Positions 6,621 to 15,219 of a stretch of 40,763 nucleotides of DNA are shown one piece after another. The DNA is taken from positions 1-40,763 of the forward strand of contig SVDS01000028.1 of assembly GCA_015057715.1 (NCBI GenBank). Reading direction: 5' to 3'. Positions within the stretch are counted from its first letter, which is position 1, and each line of letters begins with the position of its first letter. The notes beneath the pieces are model-generated. The model saw only the letters and a list, made by a program, of their open reading frames with translations. It did no database searches and was not told the origin of the DNA. Source of the DNA: Paenibacillaceae bacterium. GTDB lineage: Bacteria > Bacillota > Clostridia > Lachnospirales > Lachnospiraceae. Position numbers and translations under genes: made by a program.

Positions 6621-8408
6621 ATGTATCGTTCACATGTATTGGTTTGCGGCGGTACCGGATGTACTTCCTCCGGAAGCCAGCAGATTATGGTTAAATTAAG
6701 AGATGAATTAGGAAATCAGGGTCTTTCTGAAGAGGTATCCGTAGTACAGACAGGTTGTCATGGCCTTTGTGCTCTGGGACCCATTATGATTATCTACCCA
6801 GATGCAACTTTTTATGCAATGGTAAAAGAAGAGGATATTCCGGAAATTGTTAGTGAACACTTATTAAAGGGACGTCCGGTTGAACGTCTTCTTTATAACG
6901 AAACAGTAACTCCTAACGGAATCAAAGCTTTAAGTGATACCGATTTTTACAAAAAGCAGCACAGAATTGCTTTAAGAAACTGCGGTGTTATTAATCCGGA
7001 AGAAATCGAAGAATACATCGGTACCGGCGGATATCAGGCACTTGGTAAGGTTCTTACCGAGATGACTCCTGATGACGTAATCCAGACTCTTTTAGACAGT
7101 GGATTAAGAGGACGCGGCGGCGCTGGCTTCCCTACCGGAATGAAGTGGAAACTGGCAAAGCAGAATGATGCAGACCAGAAGTACGTATGCTGTAACGCAG
7201 ACGAAGGTGACCCAGGCGCATTCATGGATCGTTCCGTATTAGAGGGAGATCCTCATGCATTACTGGAAGCCATGACTATCGCAGGTTATGCAATCGGCGC
7301 ATCCCAGGGCTTTATCTACGTTCGTGCTGAGTACCCTATCGCTGTTGATCGTCTTAAAATCGCCATTGCACAGGCCAGAGAGATGGAACTTTTAGGTGAT
7401 GATATCTTCGGAACAGGCTTTTCCTTTGATATTGATCTCCGTCTGGGTGCAGGTGCATTCGTATGCGGCGAGGAAACTGCATTGATGGTATCCATCGAAG
7501 GTAACCGTGGAGAACCAAGACCAAGACCTCCGTTCCCGGCTCAGAAAGGTTTGTTCGGCAAACCAACCATCTTAAACAATGTTGAAACTTATGCAAATAT
7601 CCCACAGATCATCTTAAACGGCCCGGAATGGTTTGCAGCCATGGGTACAGAGAAATCCAAGGGAACAAAAGTATTCGCTTTAGGCGGCAAGATCCACAAC
7701 ACCGGTCTGGTAGAAGTTCCTATGGGTACCACACTGCGTGAAATCATCGAGGAAATCGGCGGCGGCATTCCTAACGGAAAGAAGTTTAAAGCTGCTCAGA
7801 CCGGCGGACCTTCCGGCGGCTGTATACCTACCGAGCACTACGATATTCCAATTGACTATGACAACCTTCTTGCAATCGGCTCCATGATGGGTTCCGGCGG
7901 TCTGATTGTAATGGATGAAACCGACTGTATGGTTGATATCGCAAAATTCTTCTTAGAGTTCACCGTAGAGGAATCCTGTGGTAAATGTACTCCATGCCGT
8001 ATCGGTACCAAGCGTATGCTTGAGATACTTGACAAAGTTACAAAAGGACAGGCAAAACCGGAAGATATTGACCGTTTAGAGGAACTGTGCTACTACGTGA
8101 AAGCCAACTCTGCATGCGGACTTGGTCAGACAGCTCCAAACCCGGTACTTTCTACCTTAAAGTACTTCCGTGACGAATACAATGCCCACATTTATGACAA
8201 GAAATGTCCGGCTGGTGTATGTAAGGCACTTCTTTCCTACTACATCGATGCTGACAAGTGCAAGGGCTGTACACTTTGTGCAAGAAACTGTCCTGCTAAC
8301 GCCATTACCGGCTCCGTAAAGAACCTGCATGTGATTGATCCTGAGAAATGTATCAAGTGCGGCGTTTGTATGGAGAAATGTAAATTCGGCGCTGTCTATA
8401 AAAAATAA
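6621..8408 (+). CDS. hydB: Electron-bifurcating [FeFe]-hydrogenase subunit HydB (NuoF-like flavoprotein)
   Basis: This 595-aa protein has the full HydB domain order. First is an N-terminal thioredoxin-like [2Fe-2S] domain (CGGTGC, GCHGLC). The NuoF core follows with FMN/NADH motifs (GRGGAGFPTGMKWK, CNADEGDPGAF, GAGAFVCGEETAL) and an SLBB region. Next is a [4Fe-4S] site (ESCGKCTPCRIG plus a downstream Cys). A C-terminal 2x[4Fe-4S] ferredoxin domain ends the protein (CKGCTLCARNC and CIKCGVCMEKC). In the family HydB binds NAD(H) and FMN and is the site of flavin-linked electron bifurcation with ferredoxin. The AAGGAGGA ribosome binding site and 12-base spacing place it in the hyd operon. Its length and C-terminal ferredoxin domain match bifurcating hydrogenases and exclude a complex I subunit. 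Confidence 0.95.
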   Translation: MYRSHVLVCGGTGCTSSGSQQIMVKLRDELGNQGLSEEVSVVQTGCHGLCALGPIMIIYPDATFYAMVKEEDIPEIVSEHLLKGRPVERLLYNETVTPNGIKALSDTDFYKKQHRIALRNCGVINPEEIEEYIGTGGYQALGKVLTEMTPDDVIQTLLDSGLRGRGGAGFPTGMKWKLAKQNDADQKYVCCNADEGDPGAFMDRSVLEGDPHALLEAMTIAGYAIGASQGFIYVRAEYPIAVDRLKIAIAQAREMELLGDDIFGTGFSFDIDLRLGAGAFVCGEETALMVSIEGNRGEPRPRPPFPAQKGLFGKPTILNNVETYANIPQIILNGPEWFAAMGTEKSKGTKVFALGGKIHNTGLVEVPMGTTLREIIEEIGGGIPNGKKFKAAQTGGPSGGCIPTEHYDIPIDYDNLLAIGSMMGSGGLIVMDETDCMVDIAKFFLEFTVEESCGKCTPCRIGTKRMLEILDKVTKGQAKPEDIDRLEELCYYVKANSACGLGQTAPNPVLSTLKYFRDEYNAHIYDKKCPAGVCKALLSYYIDADKCKGCTLCARNCPANAITGSVKNLHVIDPEKCIKCGVCMEKCKFGAVYKK

Positions 8409-8425
8409 TGGAGGGAGATTGTATC

Positions 8426-10171
8426 ATGGAGAATATCACTATAAAAATCAATGGCATGGACGTAAGCGCTCCGGCAGGCTCCACCATTTTGGAAGCTGCC
8501 AGACTTGCCCAGGTAGAGATACCGACTTTATGCTTTTTAAAAGATACCAATGAAATTGCAGCCTGCAGACTCTGTACCGTTGAGATCAACGGAGGCAGAC
8601 TTGCTGCTTCCTGCGTATACCCAATCAATCCAGGCTTAGAGGTAAAAACCAATACTCCAAGCCTTCGTGAATACAGAAAGAAAACACTTCAGCTGATTCT
8701 TTCCAACCATGACCGTTCCTGCTTATCCTGCGTACGCAGTGGAAGCTGTGAACTGCAGACTTTATGTAAGGAAATGGGCGTGGATGCAGATGACTACTTT
8801 GACGGTGACAAGACACCTTCCGTTCTGGACGAGAGTGCCGCTCACATGGTCAGAGACAACAGCAAATGTATCCTCTGCCGCCGTTGTACTGCTGTTTGCG
8901 AGAAAGTACAGGGAATTGGCGTAATCGGACCAAACGATCGTGGATTTGCCACATTTATCGGTTCTGCTTTTGATATGGGACTGGGAGAAACCAGCTGTGT
9001 TTCCTGCGGACAGTGTATCGCAGTATGCCCTACAGGTGCTCTTTATGAAAAATCAAGTATTGATGAAGTAACTGCTGCCATAGCAGATCCTGCAAAGCAT
9101 GTAATCGTTCAGACTGCACCATCTGTACGTGCTGCTCTTGGTGAGGAATTTGATTACCCAATCGGAACCAATGTGGAAGGTAAGATGGCTGCTGCTCTCA
9201 GAAGACTTGGTTTTGATAAAATATTTGATACCAACTTCAGTGCGGATTTAACCATTATGGAAGAAGCTCACGAGTTCATCGAGCGTGTACAGCACGGCGG
9301 TGTTCTTCCTATGATTACTTCCTGCTCTCCAGGCTGGGTTAAATACTGCGAGCACTACTTCCCGGATATGACAGAGAATTTATCTTCCTGTAAATCTCCG
9401 CAGCAGATGTTCGGTGCCATTGCCAAATCCTACTATGCAGAAAAGATGGGCATCAAGCCGGAAGATATCGTTTCTGTCAGCATTATGCCATGTACTGCAA
9501 AGAAATTTGAGATCGGCAGAGATGATCAGGATGCCAACGGCGTTGCTGATGTGGATTATTCCTTAACTACCAGAGAATTAGCAAGAATGATCAAACAGGC
9601 CGGTATTCGTTTTAACAATCTTCCTGACGAAGAGTTTGATGCTCCTCTGGGTATTTATTCCGGTGCTGGCGTGATCTTCGGTGCTACCGGCGGAGTTATG
9701 GAAGCTGCTCTTCGTACTGCTGTAGAGACATTAACCGGTGAAGAACTTAAGAAACTGGATTTCACTGATGTCCGCGGTACAGAAGGGATCAAGGAAGCCA
9801 CCTATCATGTTGGCGATATGGATGTAAAAGTTGCTGTTGCTTCCGGTCTTGGCAATGCAAGAGACCTTTTAAACAAGGTTAAATCAGGTGAAGCTGATTA
9901 CCACTTCATCGAGATCATGGGTTGCCCTGGCGGTTGTGTAAACGGCGGCGGTCAGCCTCAGCAGCCAGGCTATGTGCGCAACACTACAGATATCCGTACA
10001 CTGCGTGCAAAAGTTCTCTACGATACCGATGCAGCTGCACCGATTCGTAAATCACATGAGAACCCTGCAATCAAGGAACTCTATGCTACCTATCTTGGCG
10101 AGCCTGGAAGTGAAAAAGCACATCACCTGCTTCACACCAGCTACGTAAAAAGATCAATCAATAATAATTAA
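8426..10171 (+). CDS. hydA: [FeFe]-hydrogenase catalytic subunit HydA (group A3, bifurcating)
   Basis: This 581-aa protein has a plant-type [2Fe-2S] domain (residues 1-75), a His-Cys3 [4Fe-4S] site (NHDRSCLSC...CELQTLC), a 2x[4Fe-4S] domain (CILCRRCTAVC, CVSCGQCIAVC) and the H-cluster domain. H-cluster motifs are L1 TSCSPGW, L2 MPCTAKKFE and L3 EIMGCPGGCVNGGGQP. It catalyses reversible H2 formation. In HydABC this is coupled to oxidation of NADH plus reduced ferredoxin. Start ATG 8426 is chosen over 8408 because GGAGGGAG ends 8 bases upstream. L1 has Ser where many enzymes have a second Cys (TSCCP). The gene ends the operon at a strong terminator. Maturation genes hydEFG are not in the window. 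Confidence 0.95.
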   Translation: MENITIKINGMDVSAPAGSTILEAARLAQVEIPTLCFLKDTNEIAACRLCTVEINGGRLAASCVYPINPGLEVKTNTPSLREYRKKTLQLILSNHDRSCLSCVRSGSCELQTLCKEMGVDADDYFDGDKTPSVLDESAAHMVRDNSKCILCRRCTAVCEKVQGIGVIGPNDRGFATFIGSAFDMGLGETSCVSCGQCIAVCPTGALYEKSSIDEVTAAIADPAKHVIVQTAPSVRAALGEEFDYPIGTNVEGKMAAALRRLGFDKIFDTNFSADLTIMEEAHEFIERVQHGGVLPMITSCSPGWVKYCEHYFPDMTENLSSCKSPQQMFGAIAKSYYAEKMGIKPEDIVSVSIMPCTAKKFEIGRDDQDANGVADVDYSLTTRELARMIKQAGIRFNNLPDEEFDAPLGIYSGAGVIFGATGGVMEAALRTAVETLTGEELKKLDFTDVRGTEGIKEATYHVGDMDVKVAVASGLGNARDLLNKVKSGEADYHFIEIMGCPGGCVNGGGQPQQPGYVRNTTDIRTLRAKVLYDTDAAAPIRKSHENPAIKELYATYLGEPGSEKAHHLLHTSYVKRSINNN

Positions 10172-10180
10172 TTATTTTTT

Positions 10181-10214
10181 AAACTCCTTCTGCCTGGTCA
10201 GAAGGAGTTTTTTT
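10181..10214 (+). terminator. Intrinsic terminator of the hydABC operon
   Basis: A perfect 12-bp stem (AAACTCCTTCTG / CAGAAGGAGTTT, loop CCTGGT) runs into a T tract, 10 bases past the hydA stop. Confidence 0.95.
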
Positions 10215-10242
10215 GTCATAAAAAGGAAATGAAATGAAAAAT

Positions 10243-10271
10243 GCATGGATCGTCTCAAATTCTCCATACTA
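10243..10271 (+). promoter_or_regulatory. Candidate forespore sigma-G promoter for the CotF-like pair
   Basis: GCATG at 10243-10247 and CATACTA at 10265-10271 are separated by 17 bases, matching the Bacillus-type sigma-G pattern (GHATR / CATWMTA). The expected start point would fall within the GGAGG site at 10277-10281, which is unusually tight and lowers confidence. Confidence 0.35.
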
Positions 10272-10290
10272 TGACTGGAGGTGATGAGAC

Positions 10291-10464
10291 ATGAGCCCAA
10301 AGGAATTAAATTATATTGAAGACGCTCTCGGACATGAAAATTTCTTAAAAACCCAGTGCCAGGATGCTGCACAAAATTTACAGGATCCTGAATTAAAAGC
10401 CTGTGCACAGCAGCTGCAGCAAAAACACCAGCAAATTTTCGATAACATCTATAATTTAGTGTAA
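10291..10464 (+). CDS. Small CotF-like spore protein (57 aa)
   Basis: A short ORF of 57 codons reading MSPKELNYIEDALGHENFL..., rich in Gln and helix-forming residues, preceded by GGAGGTG 7 bases before ATG. It contains the KELNYIEDALGHE / LQDPELKACAQQL type of sequence found in the N-terminal helical part of CotF-like spore coat proteins, and its partner gene follows 12 bases later. CotF family proteins are helical ferritin-like bundles deposited in the spore coat. The two small genes may together correspond to one longer CotF protein in other species. Function beyond that is inferred. Confidence 0.75.
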   Translation: MSPKELNYIEDALGHENFLKTQCQDAAQNLQDPELKACAQQLQQKHQQIFDNIYNLV

Positions 10465-10476
10465 GGAGGAAGCAAA

Positions 10477-10722
10477 ATGGACGATAAGTGTATTATGGAA
10501 AACTTACTCAACGTCACAAAGGGTGCCTGCGATTTATATCTGCACGGAACCATCGAGTCCCCTACCATGAATGTACACCAGGCATTTGACAATGCGTTAA
10601 ATGATACGCTGTGCATGCAGGATGATATCTATAAAAAGATGTCCTCCAAGGGATGGTATACCACAGAACAGGCAGAACAGCAAAAAATTTCCAAAATAAA
10701 GAATCAGTTTGCAGGAATGTAA
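10477..10722 (+). CDS. CotF-family spore coat protein
   Basis: This 81-aa protein carries the CotF-like core: ENLLNVTKGACDLYLHGTIE, then NVHQAFDNALNDTLCMQDDI, then KMSSKGWY near the end. The C-terminal QAEQQKISKIKNQFAGM tail is typical of the group. The ribosome binding site is AAGGAGGA, 7 bases before ATG, overlapping the end of the preceding 57-codon gene, so the two are co-translated. The family forms part of the spore coat; its presence shows that the organism is a spore former. The pair sits as an island between two hydrogenase operons and has no evident functional link to them. Confidence 0.85.
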   Translation: MDDKCIMENLLNVTKGACDLYLHGTIESPTMNVHQAFDNALNDTLCMQDDIYKKMSSKGWYTTEQAEQQKISKIKNQFAGM

Positions 10723-10737
10723 GCAGATTTATTATTA

Positions 10738-10772
10738 AAAAAGTCCCTGCCGGATTATAATCTGGCAGGGTT
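10738..10772 (-). terminator. Terminator of the sensory/group B hydrogenase operon (possibly bidirectional)
   Basis: Stem CCCTGCC / GGCAGGG (10745-10751 and 10764-10770), extended inwards by GAT/ATC. On the minus strand it is followed by ACTTTTTT. It lies between convergent genes and may also end the CotF-like transcript. Confidence 0.8.
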
Positions 10773-10796
10773 ACTTATATCTTACTGTTATCTTAT

Positions 10797-12251
10797 TTAA
10801 TTGTTTCTATGCATCATAACTGCTTCAAGACCCTGATTTTTCAGATTCTCGTGCACCATTCTGGAATCGGCCTTACCAAGAAGTAAATCCCTTGCCTTTT
10901 TGGCTTCTCCCTCACTCTTATGCTTGCTTGGGCCCCCAACGCAGCCCCCCATACAGGCCATTCCTTCCACAAAGTCTGCTGGAAGCTTTCCAACCTTTAA
11001 AAGCATCAGCGCTTTCTTACATTCTGCTGCACCGTTGCATTTCATGACCTCAATATCTGTATTTTCTCCTGATTCTTTGAGACATTCTAACACTGCAGCG
11101 GTAACTCCGCCTCCATTGCCAAACCGCTTTCCAAATATGGAACCTGCCTGATATGTATTCTCCTCCGGCTCCAGCTCTACTCCCTTTGCCACCATCATGG
11201 CATGAGCCTCTCCAAGGGTTAGCACGTAATCCGCATTTCCCTTCACATTTAAATCCAGAGCTTCACTTTTCTTGGCAATACAAGGCCCGATAAAGACAGC
11301 GATGGTTTCCGGATCTTTCTCCTTCAGCATTCGGGATACTGCGCACATGGGAGAAACAGTCGTGGACATATTGTCCAAAAGCATGGGGTAATGCTGCTTA
11401 ATCATATTTACAAATGCAGGACAACAGGAAGTAGTCATCTTCTTCCCTTCCTTATAAGCCTCAGCCCATTCCTCAGCTTCAGCAGCGGCTGTTAAATCAC
11501 CCCCAAGGGCAACCTCAACCATATCTTCAAATCCAATCTTCTTAAGGGCGGTTCTCCAGCTTGCCATGGTGATATCCGGTCCATACTGCCCCTCTGTGGC
11601 AGGCGCCACCATAGCCACTACTTTTTTCCCGGCCTTAATCAGATTAATTACGTCTACCATGAAGGTTTTTGATCCAATTGCGCCAAATGGGCAGCTGTGA
11701 ATGCACGCTCCGCACTGAATGCATTTGCTTTCATCGATTACAACGATTCCGTTATCATCCATGGTAATTGCATCTACCGGACAACTTCTTTTACAGGGGC
11801 GAGTTAAATCTGCAATTGCATTATAAGGACATGCCTGAGAACATTTTCCGCATTCCTTACACTTATCAGGATCGATATGGGCACGGTCATGACTCATGGA
11901 AATGGCTCCGAAATTACAGGAATTCTGGCAGGCCTTACCCATACAGAGCTGGCAGTTATCTGTTACTACATATCTGGCAATGGGGCATCCCTCACAGGCA
12001 GAATTAATTACCTGCACTACATTTTTGGTGTCTCTGCCACTGGGACAGAACCCCTCTGCCAGCCTGACTCTCTCTCTGATAATCTCCCTCTCCCTGTAAA
12101 TACAGCACCGAAACTGTGCCTTTGGTCCCTGAATCATATGATAGGGAATCTCATCCCTTTTCTGTTCCAATGTACCTTCCCAGGCAAGCTTCGCTACTTC
12201 ATTTAAAACCTGATGCTTGATGCGAAGTAATGTTGCATCATTCGTTACCAT
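10797..12251 (-). CDS. [FeFe]-hydrogenase, group B-like (monomeric, ferredoxin-rich)
   Basis: This 484-aa protein has a Cys-rich N-terminal half containing CEGCPIARYVVTDNC, CQLCMGKACQNSC, and ferredoxin-type motifs CKECGKCSQACP and CIQCGACIHSCP, so several [4Fe-4S] clusters are expected. The H-cluster domain has L1 TSCCPAF, L2 GPCIAKKSE and L3 EGMACMGGCVGGP. It differs from HydA by having no N-terminal [2Fe-2S] domain and by Phe instead of Trp in L1; these features match group B enzymes such as Clostridium pasteurianum CpIII. Start ATG 12251 is chosen because AAGGAGGA lies 7 bases upstream; the GTG at 12275 does not have this. It is the last gene of the operon with the PAS sensor and phosphatase. 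The probable role is ferredoxin-linked H2 turnover; direction is unknown. Confidence 0.9.
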   Translation of the reverse strand: MVTNDATLLRIKHQVLNEVAKLAWEGTLEQKRDEIPYHMIQGPKAQFRCCIYREREIIRERVRLAEGFCPSGRDTKNVVQVINSACEGCPIARYVVTDNCQLCMGKACQNSCNFGAISMSHDRAHIDPDKCKECGKCSQACPYNAIADLTRPCKRSCPVDAITMDDNGIVVIDESKCIQCGACIHSCPFGAIGSKTFMVDVINLIKAGKKVVAMVAPATEGQYGPDITMASWRTALKKIGFEDMVEVALGGDLTAAAEAEEWAEAYKEGKKMTTSCCPAFVNMIKQHYPMLLDNMSTTVSPMCAVSRMLKEKDPETIAVFIGPCIAKKSEALDLNVKGNADYVLTLGEAHAMMVAKGVELEPEENTYQAGSIFGKRFGNGGGVTAAVLECLKESGENTDIEVMKCNGAAECKKALMLLKVGKLPADFVEGMACMGGCVGGPSKHKSEGEAKKARDLLLGKADSRMVHENLKNQGLEAVMMHRNN

Positions 12252-12302
12252 ATCGTTCCTCCTTGAAGCTTCCACATAACGTGGCTGTGTGAATATTCTC
12301 TA

Positions 12303-13484
12303 TTAATAATAAGTAACTGTAACCGTCTTCCCCATCTCTTCCACCGCATGTTTCAGCTGCTCTACAAGATTTTGCCGGATTCCCAAATCAAAGGGAAGCC
12401 CCGGATTCTGGTAAGCGCTGTTTATTGCTTTCCCCACATACAGCTTTAATTCCGTACAGTCCTCAATAATCATCTTTGCTACCATGGATGCGCCATTCGG
12501 TTTATCCAGTTCCAGGAAAAATTCCTCCGTTACTGATTCATTTTTCACATACCGCTTTAAGAGTTTTAAAACCCGGTTTAAAGTCAGTACCCCTTCTGTG
12601 ACCAGTTCAATGCCGTCGATGTAAGCCACAGGCGGTAAATCCGGATCGTTATACTCAAGGGATACCGTCAGTTTCTTATCCATGGTCCTGGAAACAATAT
12701 TGGCACTGGTTCCTCCGCAGACAATCCTCTTGGTGGTATCATCTCCGGATAAGAAATCCGTTACCATACAAACATCATCTTCCGGGTCTTTAGGCGGGCC
12801 TGTCATTAAATGAACCGGTTTGCTGTCGATTATCCGCATAACAGCAACGGTTGTATCATCTCCGGGCCGGTACTGGTAAAGTTCATCACACGCTCTGCAT
12901 AACGCATTGGCCAGACGAACAGCCGATATAGTCAAACGGTACTGTTTTACCGCATAAGCAGCCACATCTTCCCAGAGCCAGCCAAAATTTAAAAGCTGCC
13001 CCACACCTGCATGAATGGTTCCGTCACTAAGAAGAATCAAAGCATCTCCTTTTTTTACCCGGAACCGGTATTCATTAATTTTCTTATCCCGTATCACCCT
13101 CATACTGTGTGGAATGGGAACCAGACTCCCATCCCTGATAAAGATACAGCCCGGGTTATCAAACTCCACCAGATAGGCATCTCCATTGTGGAATACCTGA
13201 AGAATACTGAAGGTGGAATATGCAATCTGTCTCACCTGACAGACAGGAAGGGTCTCTACAATGGTCTCCACACACTCTTCCAGGGTCGCTCCGTTTAAAA
13301 ACATGGTGCCCAGTATCTTAGAGGTCATGGTTGCAAGTATGTTTGCCTTTACTCCGCTTCCCATACCGTCGGCAAGAATCATAATGTTGGAGTCCTCCGT
13401 ATGGAGGAGCTCCACCTTATCCCCGCAAAGTACTTCACTGAATTTATTTAAGCTTTTATAAGCAACGTCAACGGTAACTCCCAT
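12303..13484 (-). CDS. SpoIIE-type PP2C serine phosphatase linked to the sensory hydrogenase
   Basis: This 393-aa protein has an N-terminal PPM/SpoIIE phosphatase domain (about residues 1-215) with metal-binding ILADGMGSG and the later ILLSDGTIHAGVG and GDDTTVAVMRI motifs. The C-terminal 170 residues (VCGGTSANIVSRTMDKKL onward) form a separate domain without a clear name. No membrane segment is visible. Its ATG overlaps the stop of the PAS-hydrogenase gene by one base (TAATG), indicating translational coupling. Phosphatase-linked sensory hydrogenases are the recognised C3 type, so H2 or redox state sensed by the neighbour probably sets the activity of this phosphatase. The phosphoprotein substrate is not known. 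Confidence 0.9.
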   Translation of the reverse strand: MGVTVDVAYKSLNKFSEVLCGDKVELLHTEDSNIMILADGMGSGVKANILATMTSKILGTMFLNGATLEECVETIVETLPVCQVRQIAYSTFSILQVFHNGDAYLVEFDNPGCIFIRDGSLVPIPHSMRVIRDKKINEYRFRVKKGDALILLSDGTIHAGVGQLLNFGWLWEDVAAYAVKQYRLTISAVRLANALCRACDELYQYRPGDDTTVAVMRIIDSKPVHLMTGPPKDPEDDVCMVTDFLSGDDTTKRIVCGGTSANIVSRTMDKKLTVSLEYNDPDLPPVAYIDGIELVTEGVLTLNRVLKLLKRYVKNESVTEEFFLELDKPNGASMVAKMIIEDCTELKLYVGKAINSAYQNPGLPFDLGIRQNLVEQLKHAVEEMGKTVTVTYY

Positions 13485-15217
13485 TATTTAACCTCGCTTT
13501 CGCTGCCCTCATCTAACAGAGACTTGCACAGCTTGGTCAGTGTGGTTTTCGTTTCAGCCGTAGTCTCTCCCAGAAGCCCTGCGATCTCCTGGGCCACCAT
13601 CATCTGCTTATGAATAACCTTTTGAGCCAGATCGATGGTCTCTAACTTCTTTTCGTACTCCTGTCTGGCCTGTTCTTCTTCCTTTGTAATATCGATAAAC
13701 GTGGCCAGCACCACATCTTCCTTGTTTACATAAACAATGTTCTGAAGAGTAGAAATTCTATATTCTCCATATGTGACCTTTTTGCCATGAATTTTCTGAT
13801 GGGTATCATACACCCACTGAAAATCAGTGGTATCAATCAGTTCATACAGATACATGGTTAAAGCTTCCTGTCTGGTCTTGCCAAAATACTTCTCACCAAC
13901 TGCAGAATACTCCAGAATCTTCATCTCCTTATCAACAATGAGCACAATGTTGGGAGACGTCTCCATAACAAGATTGGATAAAGATTCCGCCTTTTCATGC
14001 ATAAACGGGATGCACATATTTAATTCCGCTTTTTTCTGAATAACAGCTACGGCCTTCTCTCTGCATGTGGAATAACCGCATGCTCCGCAGTTTAGTTCAT
14101 CTTCCGGTCTTGTCTTTCCTGTCTTCTTCAAAATCTCCTGAATCTGGGCTTCCGTAGGAACAATATCCCTGGGAGCACGGTTTAAGAAACGCTTTCCAAA
14201 GGTAAGGGAATCGAAGATCTCCTGAATTTCTTCATCGGGAACCCCGTCTTTTTCAATGGTATCTTCCATATCCAGCTTTATCCTGAATCTGGATACATGC
14301 TCATGATCTGCAGCAGGCCCCTTGATACAGCCGCCTGAGCACATATTCATCTCAATGAAGCACCCCGTAATCTCACCCCGGAGCATGCTTTCACAAAGGT
14401 CAATACAGTTGCGGCAGCCATGGACATAGAACTTCCGGTATCCATCCCGTTCGGCCTCGGTTGCCAGCACAGAGCTAACGATTCCATTGGTAACCGGATA
14501 GAGACGGTTCACTCTTGGGTTCATATGAGCAAATGGGATATCCTCGCAATCTTCTATGGTAATCTCTTCCTGTGCAAGCCACCGTTCTATATCATTGAAA
14601 TTTAAGACAGCATCAATATAATCCCCGTGCCTTAAATCCTCAGCTTCTTTTTTCTTGGCAATACAGGGCCCCAGAAAGACCACTTTGGTATCCCTTCCAA
14701 ATTCTTCCTTTAACATCTTGCCATGGGCTACCATAGGCGATACTACCGGCGCCAGATAAGGGATCAGTGCGGGGTAATATATTTCAATTAAATCATTAAC
14801 ACTGGGACAGCAGGTTGTGATTATATTCTCCATACTGCCTTCCTTTAAAAGTCTGGTATACTCAGCAGTTACAACTGCCGCCCCCTCTGAGGTTTCCCGC
14901 ACATCGGCAAATCCCAGCTTTCTAAGGGCGCCGTTTATCTGTCCTGCCGTTTTATAGTTTAACAGCCCCATATAGGATGGAGCCAGTGAAATCACAGTTT
15001 TATAACCAATGTCAAGAAATCCTTTAACAAGATCCAGATCACTGATAAGCGTTTTGGCAGACTGAGGACAAACCTGCATGCATTTTCCGCATAAAATGCA
15101 CTTATCAGACATGATTTCTGCCCGTTCATCTTTAATCATGACCGCTTTGACTTCACAGTTACGAACACATTTATAGCAGTGCTTGCATTTGGTCGCCTTG
15201 AAATCAATAATTCCCAT
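13484..15217 (-). CDS. hydS: PAS-containing sensory [FeFe]-hydrogenase (group C3-like, HydS)
   Basis: This 577-aa protein has two ferredoxin motifs (CKHCYKCVRNC, CILCGKCMQVC) and an H-cluster domain (L1 TTCCPSV, L2 GPCIAKKKE, L3 EMNMCSGGCIKGP). A further [4Fe-4S] region follows (CGACGYSTC...C), then a PAS domain at about residues 420-530 (SPNIVLIVDKEMKILEYS, GEYRISTL, DITKEEE) and a C-terminal coiled coil. Membrane segments and kinase motifs are absent. It is encoded 2 bases after a small [2Fe-2S] protein and is coupled to a SpoIIE-type phosphatase. In known homologues the H-cluster senses H2 or redox and the PAS domain relays the signal. Unlike the group D-like protein in this window, it keeps both L1 cysteines, so it may retain catalytic competence. 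Confidence 0.9.
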   Translation of the reverse strand: MGIIDFKATKCKHCYKCVRNCEVKAVMIKDERAEIMSDKCILCGKCMQVCPQSAKTLISDLDLVKGFLDIGYKTVISLAPSYMGLLNYKTAGQINGALRKLGFADVRETSEGAAVVTAEYTRLLKEGSMENIITTCCPSVNDLIEIYYPALIPYLAPVVSPMVAHGKMLKEEFGRDTKVVFLGPCIAKKKEAEDLRHGDYIDAVLNFNDIERWLAQEEITIEDCEDIPFAHMNPRVNRLYPVTNGIVSSVLATEAERDGYRKFYVHGCRNCIDLCESMLRGEITGCFIEMNMCSGGCIKGPAADHEHVSRFRIKLDMEDTIEKDGVPDEEIQEIFDSLTFGKRFLNRAPRDIVPTEAQIQEILKKTGKTRPEDELNCGACGYSTCREKAVAVIQKKAELNMCIPFMHEKAESLSNLVMETSPNIVLIVDKEMKILEYSAVGEKYFGKTRQEALTMYLYELIDTTDFQWVYDTHQKIHGKKVTYGEYRISTLQNIVYVNKEDVVLATFIDITKEEEQARQEYEKKLETIDLAQKVIHKQMMVAQEIAGLLGETTAETKTTLTKLCKSLLDEGSESEVK

Positions 15218-15219
15218 GA

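Noticed and set aside
10172-10408. 78-aa minus-strand ORF after hydA
   Set aside because: It covers the hydA terminator and the CotF-like gene on the opposite strand and has no ribosome binding site or recognisable product.
12252-12302. GAATATTC palindrome shared by two leader regions of the sensory operon
   Set aside because: An 8-base AT-rich palindrome is expected by chance, and one copy overlaps the ribosome binding site region.
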